DNA of 64,000 bases from Sorghum bicolor. Lineage: Eukaryota; Streptophyta; Magnoliopsida; Poales; Poaceae. A program made the position numbers and the translations under genes. The stretch is from NCBI RefSeq assembly GCF_000003195.3, contig NC_012879.2, positions 38,398,565 through 38,462,564 on the forward strand, written 5' to 3'. Position 1 is the stretch's first letter, and each line of letters begins with the position of its first letter. The notes beneath the pieces were generated by a model that was not told the origin of the DNA, did not search any database, and was given only the letters and a program-made list of their open reading frames with translations. Positions 1-11,609 of this stretch are shown here, one piece after another.

Positions 1-592
1 GGTTTATATCGATGAACGCGAGAACGCAAGAGCAGGGAGCGCCAGGCGCCCAAAGGTGTCTATGTGACACAATTCCAGGCTAACTTGTATTAATCTCAAA
101 CTGTATACTTATACAAGACTCTGGACCCTATAACCAAATCTTATTCTTTAGGGACACGATAGACTTGCTAACTAGATATTGCTAACAAACCGAACCAAAA
201 GACTCCTAGCTTAACACGACGCCAGGCGTTGCCTGAAATCCTTCCAGCATCCAAGCTGCAACCGAGAAGCTCCAGGTCTGAACTTGAGCCCATCGTCTGC
301 CATGGAGACCGAGAAGCTCCAGGTCTAAACTTGAGCCCATTGTCTAGCCACGGCCAGTTGACCGCCTATGGTAGGCTTAGCCCACCATAACAGGCAGGAC
401 CTCAACTACGAAGCTCGTAGTCTTGATCGGTAACGGGACAATGTTTTTCCTCTCGGCGCCCTATGTTGAAGAAGGGAGATTAGGAGTGGAGACAATTGTT
501 ATTGCTTAAACCTGATTTGGAGTCTCATACAAGATGTAAATAGGCCCTTGGCCACTAACAACCTAGAGATGGTAATCTCCTAAACACAAGGC
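1..592 (-). mobile_element. Non-coding part of degenerate LTR retroelement
   Basis: No credible reading frame. Read on the minus strand from about 588 downward, the sequence starts TGTTTAGGAGATTACC and runs through an AT-rich tract, resembling a copia-type LTR. The gag-like remnants at 701-1480 lie on the same strand, which fits a 3' LTR. A direct tandem duplication with a 47-bp period occupies about 261-345; both units carry ccgagaagctccaggtct. The left edge of the element lies outside the window, so the LTR call is tentative. Confidence 0.35.
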
Positions 593-700
593 GTGGTTGA
601 TAGCCTGCCTAACCAAAACGCCTACATTGCATGCGGCATGCTTGGCGCACTGGCCATGTCCCTGCACATGTACTACTTGCCCCCACATGACATTGGCCCA

Positions 701-1480
701 TTAGGCAACGCACACCTTGTTGTGGTCGTGCCCGAACTTCTCGTTGTAGTTGTAACACAACCCCAAACGACGACGTTCCTCCATCTCAGATGGGAAGAGG
801 CACTTCACCTGACACCCCTCTACAAACATCGTGGCTGGCGCAGCGCCAGGCGGGTTGGAGGCATGGGTGGTAGAAGTCTTCTTGCAATGCTCACAAGGCT
901 CAGAAGAGCAGCCCTTCACTATGTTGGTCTCTTGAGAAGCTGCTAAAACACTGAGGTACTGATGCAGAAGGTGACATGGAACTAAGACGTGTCTCTTCAG
1001 CAATCAAGGCAAACAACATCAAAAATGGATGTAGTAGGAGCATTTAACAACTGCTTATGAATGGGCCCAAAATCAGTCCTCAATCCATGACAAAACTGAT
1101 ATATGAGGAATTTCTCAATGAACTTGTTTTTAGCACTTCCAGAACACCCTTGCTCACACTTAGGAACCATGGAGAGAAAAGGTCCCATCACACGACCAAA
1201 AGGCGGTGTAATACTCCTCTATGGACATCTCATTCTGCTGAAGATCATGAAGTCATTGCATCAGTGTAAGCAGAAGAGCGCCGCTATTCTAAACATATCA
1301 CTCCTGCAAATAGTCCCACATCTGCTTAGCGGACTCATGGTGCTCAAGACTCGTTATCAAAAAAGGCTTCATACTGGTAACAGTGGCACTCATCACACGG
1401 CCATCATAATTAGCCCAAGCTGTCACTGCAGCAGAACCAGAACCATCATTAGACTTATCAGCTGGAGAAGCGTCTGTCAA
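701..1480 (-). pseudogene. Retroelement gag remnant, apparently chimeric
   Basis: Three minus-strand frames (1480-1298, 1191-997, 1003-701) read in order like a UBN2-type copia Gag: a segment containing SAKQMWDYLQE, then a segment with KNKFIEKFLIYQF and LLNAPTT, then a CEHCKK half-knuckle. The last frame continues into EMEERRRLGLCYN, which resembles the zinc-finger region of Gypsy Gag instead. Frameshifts and gaps break the frames and no pol follows. I read it as a dead fragment, possibly a composite of two superfamilies. Neighbouring DNA to the right is interrupted by the small LTR element at 1837. Confidence 0.45.
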
Positions 1481-1680
1481 GTGGGATGCAAGACCATGGC
1501 CCCCTTAATATTGTTTCGACAGAAAATGCCCATTCTCGATAGTTAGAAGGGCCATCAAGCTTCATAGGGAAGACAATGAGATTGGACTATGACATGATTA
1601 TCTGGAGAAGGCAACACTCAACAACAGCAGTACCCGCACAGAACAGCATAGAACAGAACACCAAGCAATAGAACGCTACA

Positions 1681-1812
1681 GAACAGAGCATGGACGGAAC
1701 ACACCACTGCAGTCTGCAGCAGCAGAACAGACCATGGACGGAACACACCACTGCAGTCTGCAGCAGCAGAACAGACCATGGACGGAACACACCACTGCAG
1801 TCCGCAGCAACA
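1681..1812. repeat. Three tandem 44-bp repeats
   Basis: The unit carrying catggacggaacacaccact recurs with an exact 44-bp spacing (the ATG of each unit is at 1690, 1734 and 1778). The copies differ at a few bases. The tract ends just before the LTR that starts at 1837. Short frames on both strands here only reflect the repeat and are not taken as genes. Confidence 0.85.
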
Positions 1813-1836
1813 GAACAGAGCACAGCAAAGCACACC

Positions 1837-2155
1837 TGTCATGGGCATAAAGAGGGGCGCCGTAGGGCGCAAGTGTCCTAGTTGGGCCTTAAGCCCATTA
1901 GTGTTAATTAGTGTCTCTCTTAGTTATTTGTCTATAGGAATAGTACCATATTGTCTAGGCACAAGAGGTGTTAGTCCTATGTACCTTTTATATTCAGCCC
2001 ATGGGGCACAATGGTAAGCAAGCAATGAATTATGAAGAAACAATTCTAGTCTCCCTCAATCTCTCAAGCTCTTGGCAAAGCATAAGGCCTAGTTATCCCA
2101 AAGCTCTTGGCAAAGCATAAGGTCTAGTTATCCCAAATACACCTCGTCCATAACA
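1837..2155 (+). repeat. 5' LTR of the small element
   Basis: 319 bp. It contains a TATA-like tttatatt about 170 bp after its start and an internal tandem duplication (about 2067-2136) absent from the partner LTR. It ends CATAACA and is followed by the putative primer-binding site. Confidence 0.85.
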
Positions 2156-2345
2156 TCTGGTATCTAGAGTCCAACGATCCTCTTCATCCAAAAAAAAACA
2201 TCGATTCAGGTCCCGATCCCCACCACCATCCGCCGCCGCCGCCACAACTCCAACACCGACAGCCGCCACCACAACCACCAGGCCGCCGTCCGCCTCCCCC
2301 TGCACCAACGACCTCGAAGCTTCCCTGGCGACCATCACAGCCGCC

Positions 2346-2740
2346 ATGAGGGCCAACGCCGCCGCCATCAAGGCCCTGTCCGCTGAGTGCTCGGCGTCCA
2401 GCAACAGCTCGGCTGCCGGGAAACACCACAACAATCGTCCGCCGCGGTTCCAGAAGCTGGGTTTTCCGCGTTACGACGGTAATTCCGACCCCCTCATCTT
2501 CATCAACAGCTACGACACATACTTTCGTCGAGAGCGCATCATGGAGGAAGAAAAGGTATGGATGGCTTCCTGTCATCTGGACGATGGCGCTCGTACGTGG
2601 TTCCTCCAAGTCCAGGAGGAGGGCACCCCGACATGGCGTCGCTTCACCGAGCTCCTACAGCGGCGCTTCAAACCAACTCCGTGCCCCAATCCGCTCCACC
2701 GGTTGTCGCTTGGTGTCGACAACTGCCTACGCAGCCTTGC
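2346..2740 (+). pseudogene. Partial Gypsy gag
   Basis: The frame from the ATG at 2346 encodes a typical Ty3/Gypsy Gag N-terminal half: PRFQKLGFPRYDGNSDP, then a capsid-like stretch with WMASCHLDDGARTWF and a WRRFTELLQRRF motif. After about residue 130 family resemblance is lost. The nominal frame stays open to 3218, but the better protein signal moves to another frame (the IQ segment below), suggesting a frameshift or a fusion. It would form part of a virus-like-particle protein if functional, but the capsid C-terminal half and zinc knuckle are missing. Within the element it is the only retroviral-type coding left. Confidence 0.6.
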
Positions 2741-2769
2741 GGAGATGACCGCACAGCTGGATCGCCTCC

Positions 2770-2960
2770 GGTGCGTCTCGAGAAGGAGGACCGTGAACGC
2801 CGGGCAGCTGTACGCCTCCAGGCAGCAGCACGGGGACTCCTGGCACGTCGCCGAGCGCAGGCTCTTCGTGCCACAAAAGCATCGAAGGAGCAAGCAACGG
2901 TGCGCCTCCAGGCAGCAGTGCGAGGAATGCTTGTCCGTCGCATGGTGCGGCAGATACGCA
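2770..2960 (+). CDS. Two IQ-type (calmodulin-binding-like) motifs inside the small LTR element
   Basis: In the frame that is open from 2558 to 3256 there are two copies of an IQ consensus: VRLQAAARGLLARRR (about 2807-2851) and VRLQAAVRGMLVRRM (about 2900-2944), separated by a basic/charged linker with a 93-bp spacing. IQ motifs bind calmodulin or myosin light chains, but binding cannot be shown from sequence. The segment lies downstream of partial gag in a different frame, so translation would need a frameshift or internal start. It could be a captured host segment or a repeat-rich piece of an ancestral Gag-Pol linker. Confidence 0.5.
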
Positions 2961-3346
2961 TGCTCCTCAGCTCGACGTTGTCGTACGTGTTCATCCACTC
3001 GGACTCGCCGATACGGCCTGCGGCTCCAATTGCAGTGGGGGTCCAAGTATGGGCGTTTCCAGTGCAGCGACCTCGCATCAGCATCCAGCATCAGGCATCA
3101 AAGGCTATCTCATTCATCCTTGTGCCTGGTGGTGCTAGGCACTTTCAGCATAAGAGTCAGCTGCTTCACACTCCACCCTTCAGCCTACATGAAGCCAGCA
3201 GAGGCGCTCTTTCCATGAGATCCAGGTGGATATCCTTATATTTTAGTCTTCAATAAAAAGGGAAAGCCGAGATGTAAAAGGCTTAACCCTATTTCGCTTC
3301 AGCTCTCCAGCTCAAGGACGAGCTGGGTCTCCAAGGGCGGGGGAGA

Positions 3347-3628
3347 TGTCATGGGCATAAAGAGGGGCGCCGTAGGGCGCAAGTGTCCTAGTTGGGCCTT
3401 AAGCCCATTAGTGTTAATTAGTGTCTCTCTTAGTTATTTGTCTATAGGAATAGTACCATATTGTCTAGGCACAAGAGGTGTTAGTCCTATGTACCTTTTA
3501 TATTCAGCCCATGGGGCACAATGGAAAGCAAGCAATGAATTATGAAGAAACAATTCTAGTCTCCCTCAATCTCTCAAGCTCTTAGCAAAGCATAAGGCCT
3601 AGTTATCCCAAAGCTCTCGTCCATAACA
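3347..3628 (+). repeat. 3' LTR of the small element
   Basis: 282 bp, nearly identical to 1837-2155 apart from the duplication missing here. It is followed by the ACACC target duplication. Confidence 0.85.
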
Positions 3629-3633
3629 ACACC

Positions 3634-5287
3634 ACAGATGGGGAATACGGAGGAAGGCGAGCGAGCGGCTGAAGGCCAGCCGGACGTTGGCACGTGCGGC
3701 GATTCGCATGAGCGGATAAGTGAGTCGCGACAATTCACCAGCAGAGCAACTCACATGCAGAGTTATAGGACGTGGGGAAGCAGCAAATCACAACAACGGG
3801 CCACGTGGACGGACTAGGAAGCGCAGACGGACGGGCAAGCATGGTGACTCCACGATGACATGCCACGAAGACGAAGAGCCCAGGCAATGGGGACGACGAC
3901 GGGTTGCACGAGGTGAAGGAACACACGAACTGGCCGCGCAGACAACCGACGCAGAATAAGGGGCACATACAACGCGTAGTCGCTGGTAGAGGAGCGCAAA
4001 CGATCGACGTACAGGCCGCACAAGAGGCAACGACAGGCAGGCGGCGAGTCGGCGACGGGCCATACCCAAAATAAAAAAAAATCATGAGTGGACTAGATTA
4101 GATGAGTCCAACCCTAATCCTAATCCATGGCTTTGGTACTATGTTACTGACCACGGCAACCCTAACCCTAATCCATGGCTTTGGTACTATGTTACTGACC
4201 ACGGGATTTGAGAAGATGAGCACCCCAGTAGTGGAGATGAGCACCCCACATTGGCCATATGGGCCTACATTAGATGGGCCTTCGTACACTAAACATTTTT
4301 TAGACAACTGCGGCCAGTGACCCTTCACCCCAACCCATGACCCCAATCAACCCAAGTTTCTGTTGACTATGTATCATAGTTTTTTTTATCTAATCTGTTG
4401 TTGGATTCCATTCTTTCTTCACATTCAGAAGCACATTTTTTGCAACGTTTCGGTTCTGAGCAGAAAATACAGCAGGAGAGGGCCCCACTGTAAGCTTTAT
4501 ATAACAAAAATAAAAGAACAACACTGTACAAAATTGCAACTTTTCATGGACTTTGATAAATGTAATGTGACCCCAATAGATTAATTTTATATGATCAATA
4601 TAACTGTAAGGTTCATTCTTATTCCTTTTGTTTCAACGCCAATTCTTAGAATTATAACTACATCTGCAACACTAAAGTAAGAAACCTTGGAATCAAAAGA
4701 ATTTAAACAAATTGGTAAAATAAGGTAAGATACAAATATTGTATTATACTAAAACTTCCTAGCAACCCCTAGACTTTTGATATCATCAAAACACCAACAA
4801 GATCAACATGGATATCCAAAAGCTAATAGCCTGCCTCTAGCAAATCTAATAACTTCGACATTGTCCCCTATTTTTAAAGAAATGACACTTACAACAAGCT
4901 TGCCTTAAATGCCATATATTTGAAAATGGAGGGAGTAATAGTTAATTAGTAACAAAGAAAGAGGTTCATAGACAACTCATGTGAACTAAAATATAAATAC
5001 AATAGAACTCATGGAATAACTAAGTTGCTGAAACAACGGTTTGCATGTGAAGCGGCATGTTTATTTCATTGTTATGGAATTAAACCAACATTCACGACAA
5101 TGTCTGTTATTCATCTCCATATCTAATAGAACAAGAAGGCCTTCATTCTTATTCAACATTAAATGGCCATTTCTACTCGTGGATTTATTGAATCCCTGCA
5201 ACTATGGTAATCAAATATTACCTTCGGAGCACGCAAAACTGATTGCAATCTGTGAACAGATGCAAAGGGCTTCCTTGCAATTTACTA
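3634..5287. other. No recognisable gene; short tandem duplication at 4110-4203
   Basis: GC-rich up to about 4080, AT-rich after that. A 48-bp-period duplication (about 4110-4203) repeats atccatggctttggtactat and is flanked by ccctaaccctaa-like sequence. Around 4930-4940 a gagggagta end hints at another Stowaway-like MITE, but no convincing partner terminus was found. Confidence 0.5.
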
Positions 5288-5544
5288 CTCCCTCTGTCCC
5301 TGAAAGCTTCAACTCCTAGAATCCATGCCAGTTAAACTTTTTTAAGTTTGACCAACTTTATAGAAAAGAGCATCGATATCTATGACATAAAATGAGTATC
5401 TTATGAAAATATATTATATGATAAATCTAATGGTATTAATTTGGTACTATAAATCTTAGCATTTTTCTCTAGAAATTCAGTCAAAGTTTTAAAAGTTTGA
5501 CTTACAACAACTCTAAAAGTTGAAGCTTTCAGGGACAGAGGGAG
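5288..5544. mobile_element. Stowaway-type MITE
   Basis: 257 bp bounded by matching inverted ends of about 27 bp. Each begins CTCCCTCTGTCCCTGAAAGC when read inward, the classic Stowaway (Tc1/mariner) terminus. A TA dinucleotide flanks each side (5286-5287 and 5545-5546). The interior is AT-rich with no reading frame, so it would be mobilised by a mariner transposase elsewhere. Confidence 0.92.
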
Positions 5545-5546
5545 TA

Positions 5547-6439
5547 CACGCTTAAAATGGAACAGAAGTTATCTTCGAAATTAGAGCACTCTGAAACCAG
5601 AATTCCAGTGCTTACCAGGTTCATCTCAGCTCATAATTCCACAGAAGCCTCATCAGATTCTTCTAATGTGAAGCTGTTGCAGCATGTAATCAGGAAAACC
5701 AGCAACTATATCGATGGTGAGCTGTTTTAAAAGTACTGCTGCTGTTGGTTCCATATGGTCACAAACAAAAGTTACTATGTTCATTTTTCTAGTTTCTGGC
5801 TGCGGTGCCATCTCCTGTTGCCAACAATAACCTGTTGTACAATAGTAACTTTCATTGATATGACCGCCATAATTGTTAAAAGGAAAAAAGAGTGAAGGTT
5901 ACTATTTTCTGACAAATGTTTGCAAGTTTGACAATATGGTCTAATAATTTGCAGCAGTGCATGCAGTACAATGCTTACTAACTCCATCGAAAAATTTGAT
6001 TGAACATCTTAAAATATAATTGTTCACACACAAAAAATAAAAAGGCAGCAAAAGATGCTTCAATGACTGTCATGGACATTGGGTCCATGGCATAACTAGA
6101 CCTAGGCTATACTTTTCATGGCCGAGATCCGTCTTCTAGGGCGAGGTTTTACCCCTCTGCTGCCTAGGCTTGAGAGTACTGGGGAGAGAGATTAGAAGTT
6201 GTCATATTATTCTTGCTTGATTATATCAATAGAGTCTATAGATATTTATGTCCCTTCTACTTCACCTCTTTTGCTAAATAACCTATCTAGGACTAATATA
6301 AATTGCAAATACAAAGATAACTAAACTTATAAAGATAACTGGGCCGAACTATCAGCCCGTCAGCCAGATGGGCCCTAGCCGCGGCTTGCTCGGCTGCCCT
6401 GCGCTCGCGGGCACACCGCCTTCTGGTGGATGCCGCACA
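5547..6439. other. No recognisable gene
   Basis: AT-rich host-like DNA. A CCTGGTAAGC-type splice donor on the minus strand near 5615 is the only gene-like hint. Around 6110-6440 the sequence becomes GC-richer before the LINE remnant begins. Confidence 0.4.
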
Positions 6440-8600
6440 TGACAATGACATTGCAAATAATGCATTGTTGTTTAGTGTTTGAGAAGGTTCATACAATTAA
6501 AACATTTCATTGCTCAGTCAATCTAGGAATCTCCAAGGAGACTTCTGCTGCTAAACTTCAGGTTGGTGATCAGATTGTCACGTTTCAAGAGGATAAACAG
6601 GATGCTGTTCTGGATTACTATGATAATCTGCTAGGTTCGACTGAAGACAGAGACTATACGATAGACCTTGCTGCCATTCATAAACAGCAACATGATCTTG
6701 CATCCCATACTCCCATGATGAGCCATTTTTGGAAGAGGAAGCATGGGCAACTACCAAAGGCTATTGGACAAAGCCCCAGGGCCAGATGGGTTCACGTGCC
6801 GTTTATATAGGTCCTGTTGGGACCTTACAAAAGGTGATGTGCTGCAGGCTCTTTCAGCTATTGAGCGTGGTCATGTTTTCAGATTTAAACTCCTTAACAT
6901 AGCTTTCATAACTCTGTTATCCAAAAAGGCGGATGCCATGCAAGTTAAAGACTACAAACCGGTTAGCCTTGTATACAACTTTATGAAGTTGGTGACAAAA
7001 ATCTTGGCCAACCGATTAGCTCCTTTATTTACCAGTTTGATATCTACAAATCAAAGTGCTTTTGTGACGAAGGAATATTCATGATAACTTCTTTGTTTGG
7101 CTAGGAGTCTGCACAAAAAGGAGACACACATCCACCTCAAGTTAGACATTTCTAAGGCTTCTGACTCAGTTTCTTGATCTTTCTTGTTGGAAGTATTACA
7201 ACATATGGATTTTGGTTAGTACTGGGGGAATCTCATATGTCTGCTGTTATCTACCTCCTCAACGCAGATTATTTTGAATGGAGAGCCTGGGGAATCTATA
7301 TCTCGTCTTTGAGGACTTTGTCAGGGTGATACTTTGTCCCCAATGTTGTTTATCCTTGTTATGGATGTTCTTAATGCCCTGGTGAACCACGCTGCTGAAA
7401 TTAATATGCTGCAACCACTTGCTGTCCAAGGAGCCAAGCACAGGTTTTCTTTCTATGCAGATGACGAAGTAGTATTCCTTCGGACTTCAAGTGTTGATCA
7501 CCATACTATCATGCTGGTGCTACAAATTTTTGGTCATGCCTTGGGTCTCAAGACTAACATGACAAAAAGTTCAGTGAAACCCATTCAATGTTCCGAGAAG
7601 GATTTAGTTCTGACCTCCAATATTCTGTTATGTGCTGTGAAAGGTTTCCCTTGCACTTACCTTGGCCAAACGCTCACAATACGTAAACCTACAAAGTCTG
7701 GTCTGTGGCCTCTAGTGGATAAGGTCGTTGATCATCTTCCAGGTTGGAAGTCTTCTCTCATGAACAGGGCTGGAAGATTAATCATGGTAGGTGTCGTGTT
7801 GACAGACACTACTATCCATTACTTGATTGCTTTGGATTTGCCAAATGGGTGTTTAAAGCAATTGCCAAGAAGCGAAGAGGGTTTGTTTGGAAAGGTCAGG
7901 AGCAGGGCAATGGTGGAAATTGTCTAGTTTCTTGGGAAAAGATTCATCGTCCTTTGCAGTATGGCAGGCTGGGTATACATAAGCTCGAAACTTCGAGTGG
8001 AGCTCTGCGTATCAAGTGGCTGTGGGCTAAAAAAACAGACAATTTGCGACCTTGGGCGGATTACCTATCCAAGTTCAGCAGAATGGCCAAGCCCTCTTTG
8101 GCATTGCTGTTGTCTGTATATTGGACCTTGGAGAATCCATAAAATTCTGGAAAGATTGTTGGCTACAAGAAAATACTATGGCTGAGCTTGCCCCCAACCT
8201 GTACAGTTCGGTTCCTAAAAGGATAATAAAGGCTAGGACAGTTGACAATTGTTGATGGGTGAAAGACATTAGAGGTGCTCTATCTGTCTAGGTCTTGGTC
8301 AAATATTTGCAGGTCCTGGTTTTGGTTGATGGGATATTTTTGAAGCAATATACACCTGACCAATTTCGTTGGAAGTTGACACAATCCGGCACCTACTGTA
8401 GCAAGTCAGCCTAAGCTGTTTTTTTTTCCCTAGGAACCATCAGATTTTTTCCTTGGGGAAGGATTGGGAGGAGTTGGGCTCCACTAAAATGCAGATTCTT
8501 CATCTGGCTAGCCATCAACAACTGTTGCTGGACGGCTGATCGACTGGGCAAACACAGGTTGTCCCACCGTCGGCCCGCCCCTTATGTCTTGTCATTTGAC
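6440..8600 (+). pseudogene. L1-type LINE ORF2 remnant (reverse transcriptase and zf-RVT)
   Basis: Plus-strand frames give successive pieces of a plant non-LTR retrotransposon ORF2: KAPGPDGF (about 6768), the finger/palm piece KDYKPVSLV (about 6945), the catalytic FYADD (about 7450), GLKTNMTKSS (about 7548), and a C-terminal zinc-binding reverse-transcriptase segment APLKCRFFIWLAINN (about 8480-8530). The pieces sit in different frames with several stops, for example around 7081 and 7920. The apurinic endonuclease N-terminus is absent. This is a 5'-truncated, long-dead copy, as is usual for target-primed LINE insertions. No poly-A tail or target duplication was resolved. Confidence 0.88.
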
Positions 8601-10647
8601 CAGGTCCACCACTTAGCATGATCTTCATGAACTAATCCACCTATCACAAAATTTGTTTATTCATGTAGCCATCAGCATGAAACTATTATAGTCATGTTGT
8701 TAATCCCTTGCCTTTGCCTGCATTGCCTCCAAATTTTAAGCAACCATTGGCTATCTGGCACCACCAGTGATCTATCAGTGTCTCTACCTATAGCCACTTC
8801 TTTGATGCTTGCGAACCAAGAGAGGCAAGTAATGTTTCATCAAGATCACAAAGGGAAAGAGAAGCTATAGTTATTGTCCCAGCAAATTAGGTGGTGGTGT
8901 GGGCAATGGGCAAGAATACCCCCTTCATTTCAAAATATTGTTCATGGTCACGAGAGTAACTGATCCACAATATTTGCTCATTGAGGATATCCAGAATGTA
9001 ATTATAGTAGTATTTCCACTCCCCACCCCTAACTAAATACCCTAATGTAAGAGAAATGGATGTATTTTAACATATAACATATAATAGGAGTAGGGGTATG
9101 GATGATCTCAAACTGATTTTCCTTTTGGAACTATAGTTTATGTCCCTAGATCCATGCACGAATATTAGAACAGAGGGACTAAGTTGCATGGTTGTTGATA
9201 ATTGCAAGACTAGGCATGAGTTAGTAAAAGGCTAAAAGCACTCTGCAGCAGCAAAAATAGCAAAGAAAGCTGATACGGTGACCTACACGAGGAAAGAACT
9301 AGATGGCCTAAGTGGCAATGTGATATTGTCTTAATGGCCTTTCATGAATCTCCTACAACTAAAAAGAATGAAACTAAAATCACTTTTTTGTGCGACATTC
9401 TATCACTTCGCCTTTGTGCGTACGACGTGCAATACCGTGACTCTCTTCTTTCCCTCGCGCCGGCCCCATGCGATCTCCAATCACGCGCGATCCTCCCTCG
9501 ATCACGATCTTCAATCACGACCTCCCTCAATCACGACCTCCAATCCCATGCGTGGAGGACCTCATCCATGCTGCCGCCACCACACCCATCACGGACCCCT
9601 GCGCCCTGGACCTCCGCTGGTCTACCACACCAAGCTAACGCTGCTGCGACCGACGTCCACGCTGCCGCCGCCGCCACACCCATCACGGACCCCTGTGCCA
9701 CCTCCGAGGGACGACCTCGCCAAGCCGACGCCACCACGGCCGACGCCGTTTCTGCCATGCTACTGTGCTCGCAAGGGGTCAAGAGCCACGCTACTGCGCT
9801 CGCGCTACCTCCCCTCCTCCATGGCCGGCGTGAGCTCCCTCTCTGTCAAAGGTCTTCTCTGGGGAGCGCGTGACACCGACATCTCCATCCCGTGCCAGCA
9901 GCCCACAGTGAGTCCCATTATGACCTCTGATTTTGGATTGTGGAATCCTAGAGTTGTTCGATTTGTAGTATGTGATGCCGCGTCCTTCTGCTGCAAGGGA
10001 TTTCCCTGCATCAGCTTTTCTGTCCTGCATCTGCACAAGGAACAGATGGATGTTGCCACCAGTTCCTAGGCAACATACGCCTCTCATACGAACCCTGCTC
10101 CCTGCTCCGCTTGCCTGCCGACCATTTATTTAGCTCAGAGCCCACTCTGTATCTCTGCCATCTACAGCAATGCCAAGGTGAGCAATGCAACTGAAGCCAT
10201 GTGCTATCACATATATGCAGATGCCCTTTTCGATTAAATATCAGAATGGCGTGGATGTTTTTCTTTTTGTTACAGGATCTTCTTTAGTTGGGTTATCTAG
10301 CCTTGCTGAAGCCAATATGCCTAATTTTGATCATCTGTAAGATCAACAACAAATGTAATGTCAGTTTTGTTCCCAACTCCTCACAGTTATTGTTCGCAAG
10401 AGTTTGCCATGTAGCATAATTGGGCTGAGTCCTTGATATATTTGTTATTGCCTCTTGCATATGAGGTCTTCAAGGATCCCTCTTCAATACAATGTGCCTT
10501 GGTCAAAAAATAAAGTTTCACTTTATAAGCTCTGCATTTTTTGAAGTGAAATGTCAATGTGTGATCCACATCTATTTGCTTTTTTTATCTCTATGCTGGA
10601 TTTTGTAGATCCAGATTGATAGGGATGCATAGAATATACTATACTAA
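8601..10647. other. No recognisable gene; local duplication at about 9565-9700
   Basis: Mostly AT-rich host-like DNA. A GC- and proline-codon-rich patch at 9334-9900 is open in two frames on the plus strand, but contains an imperfect duplication (ccacacccatcacggacccc occurs twice) and resembles no protein family I know. I do not call it a gene. It might be a 5' UTR or first exon of something decayed. Confidence 0.4.
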
Positions 10648-10689
10648 TCTATACTAAGTCGGATAAACTTTTTCTTCTCTGAAACAAAT

Positions 10690-11609
10690 TTGCAGATCTT
10701 TGTGCTTATTCTATCCCATCACTCAGGTTCGTATTTTATCAATTTCATTTCCCTGCTGTGGAGTTGGACAGTGGGAGCACAATCAAACTTTCCTATCTGA
10801 AGGCATGGAAAAACATGTTAGGTCAATGACACAATGGTTGTGTCTTGTGCATTTCACACTTCACAATTTGTTAGTGCATAGCAACCCTTGTTCAAGATAG
10901 GTACTAGAAACACTGCTAGAAATGGAATCTTGAGTTTCTGTGACATGGAGAAAAGGAAAGCTAAGATATTCCTTCAGAAGATGACTTGTTGTGTTGCTAT
11001 TACAACTGATATGTGGATAGCTGATAACCAGAAAAGAGGATACATGGCTGCCACTGGACATTTTATTGATGACTCATCTCTTAGAAGCTGCATATTGAGG
11101 TGATTACCTGATTTTTCTTGCTGCACTATTTTTATGATATAGATTCATGGGTTTTTCCAACCAAGTTTTCGAATGGTTAGGAACTCTTGATCAAAGCTTT
11201 GATTGCCCTCCAGTCGATGATTGGAAATTTTCTTCGCTTGTTTGTGAGAAATTAGAATTGTTTTATCAGCTGACTACATTGTTTTCTAGAACCAAGTATG
11301 TGACAGCTAACATCTTCTTCCCCAAAGTATGTGAGATTAAACTTAAAATTAATTCTTGGAAAGAAGATGAAAATGAGATAATTAGGAAAATGCCCATTGC
11401 CATGATAGAGAAGTATGATAAGTATTGGTCTGACATCCAAGGTCTTATGGCTTTAGCTGTTATTCTTGATCCATGTCTTAAGATGACAATGTTGGAAGGT
11501 TGCTACATTGCTTTATTGGGCTCAAGATGAAGCTGATAAATATGTCAAAAAGAGCTATGAGTTGCTAACAGAGTTAATGCGTGAATACCACGTGCAAACT
11601 GACCAATAG
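10690..11609 (+). pseudogene. hAT-superfamily transposase fragment
   Basis: Two plus-strand pieces match the RNase-H-like catalytic core of plant hAT (ricesleeper-type) transposases: TTDMWIADNQKRGYMAATGHF at about 11008-11065, and a second piece with DDWKFSSLVCEKLELFY, TKYVTANIFFPKVCEIKL and ALAVILDPCLKM at about 11218-11490. A tail runs in a shifted frame to a stop near 11609. Much of the core between the pieces (about 11100-11147) is deleted, and both the BED zinc finger and the C-terminal dimerisation region are missing. It is a non-functional fossil. The missing middle, with exon-like edges, suggests internal deletion. Confidence 0.82.

Larger units (their letters stand above)
1837..3628 (+). 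mobile_element. Small complete non-autonomous Gypsy-like LTR element
   Basis: Two direct repeats, 1837-2155 and 3347-3628, both start TGTCATGGGC and end CCATAACA. The flanks carry a 5-bp target duplication ACACC (1832-1836 and 3629-3633). Next to the left LTR is a primer-site-like tggtatctagag (from 2158). Just before the right LTR is a purine tract gggcgggggaga. The left LTR is longer because a roughly 35-bp unit (agctcttggcaaagcataag...) is duplicated within it. The 1.2-kb interior encodes only part of Gag plus an IQ-motif segment; no protease, RT or integrase is present, so it would depend on enzymes from another element. Confidence 0.9.

Noticed and set aside
1690..1812. CRISPR-like short repeats
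   Set aside because: The 44-bp units are directly adjacent without unique spacers, and the host is a plant.
1587..1881. Cys/Val-rich and Gln-rich repeats that look like small secreted proteins
   Set aside because: Products of translating the three 44-bp tandem repeats in several frames; no start, conservation or gene context.
2093..2609. Minus-strand Gly/Val-rich ORFs opposite the small LTR element's gag
   Set aside because: They are antisense to a recognisable gag frame, very GC-rich and low-complexity; compositional shadows.
4111..4203. Interstitial telomere repeat (ccctaaccctaa)
   Set aside because: Only two partial units inside a 48-bp duplication; too short to be telomeric.
9334..10069. 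Proline/histidine-rich plus-strand ORFs of 179 and 241 codons
   Set aside because: Open in two frames at once, contain an imperfect DNA duplication and show no domain; more likely GC-driven than coding.
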